Shown here: in pieces, positions 5,078 to 5,098 of the stretch
How the letters are laid out: each line of letters starts with the position of its first letter
Numbering within the stretch: position 1 is the first letter of the stretch
Position numbers and translations under genes: made by a program
The notes under the pieces: generated by a model
Databases searched by the model: none
The model's input: only the letters and a program-made list of their open reading frames with translations
Told to the model about the DNA's origin: nothing
Source: Shewanella sp.
GTDB lineage: Bacteria; Pseudomonadota; Gammaproteobacteria; Enterobacterales; Shewanellaceae
Direction of reading: 5' to 3'
NCBI GenBank assembly: GCA_004195335.1
Contig: SDWK01000470.1
Location: 1-5,098, forward strand
Length of the DNA stretch: 5,098 nt

Positions 5078-5098
5078 AAAAAAAAACCCGACCAGAGT
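5078..5098 (-). terminator. 3' half of a terminator of a gene beyond the right edge
   Basis: Read on the minus strand, GGTCGGG (5093-5087) is followed directly by nine T (5086-5078). This is the typical descending arm plus T run of a rho-independent terminator. The matching CCCGACC arm would lie just outside the window, so the hairpin is inferred and not seen. It suggests a minus-strand gene ends just beyond the edge and that petABC starts its own transcription unit. Confidence 0.6.

Larger units (their letters stand above)
4793..5098. other. Non-coding control region upstream of petABC
   Basis: These 306 AT-rich bases hold no convincing gene on either strand. From right to left they contain a half terminator at the edge (5078-5098), a candidate distal promoter (4989-5017), an 11-bp inverted repeat with arms at 4906-4916 and 4965-4975, a perfect TATAAT -10 element (4892-4897), about 90 bases of leader, and the petA ribosome binding site GGAG at 4801-4804. 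The only frames seen are very short and lack ribosome binding sites. Confidence 0.7.

Noticed and set aside
1..5098. Defence system, CRISPR array, mobile element, tRNA or other structured RNA gene
   Set aside because: No spaced direct repeats, transposase, terminal inverted repeats, cloverleaf pattern or accessory genes were seen; the window is core metabolism.

Overview
The window is an ordinary gammaproteobacterial housekeeping region. Gene content, protein sequences and moderate base composition (roughly mid-40s % GC by eye) best fit Shewanella or a close marine relative. Every convincing gene lies on the minus strand, so transcription runs from right to left. No RNA gene, CRISPR array, insertion sequence or phage gene was seen.

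From the right edge: 5078-5098 looks like the second half of a rho-independent terminator of a gene outside the window. A 306-base upstream region (4793-5098) follows, with two candidate sigma70 promoters and an 11-bp inverted repeat with widely spaced arms. Then comes petA-petB-petC (4792 down to 2263), encoding the Rieske protein, cytochrome b and cytochrome c1 of the respiratory cytochrome bc1 complex. A strong terminator (2185-2225) separates petC from sspA-sspB (2160 down to 1076), which encode the stringent starvation protein SspA and the ClpXP adaptor SspB. A second terminator (1033-1062) closes sspB. A 275-base gap contains one doubtful 27-codon ORF. pabA (800-231) follows, encoding the glutamine amidotransferase subunit of aminodeoxychorismate synthase (folate pathway). 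At the left edge, a well-placed Shine-Dalgarno and ATG mark the first 13 codons of another minus-strand gene that runs off the window.

The three pet genes form one quinol-oxidising, proton-translocating complex that passes electrons from quinol through the Rieske cluster and heme c1 to soluble cytochromes c. petA/petB, petB/petC and sspA/sspB are all joined by one-base TAATG stop/start overlaps, which implies translational coupling. SspA and SspB are a transcription cofactor and a proteolysis adaptor. They have no mechanistic link to bc1, but adjacency of pet and ssp genes is a common gammaproteobacterial arrangement.

I see no convincing undescribed system. The points most worth a second look are the inverted repeat in the pet control region, the 27-codon ORF upstream of pabA, the terminator just ahead of sspA, and the Qo-site and heme-spacing variants in cytochrome b.
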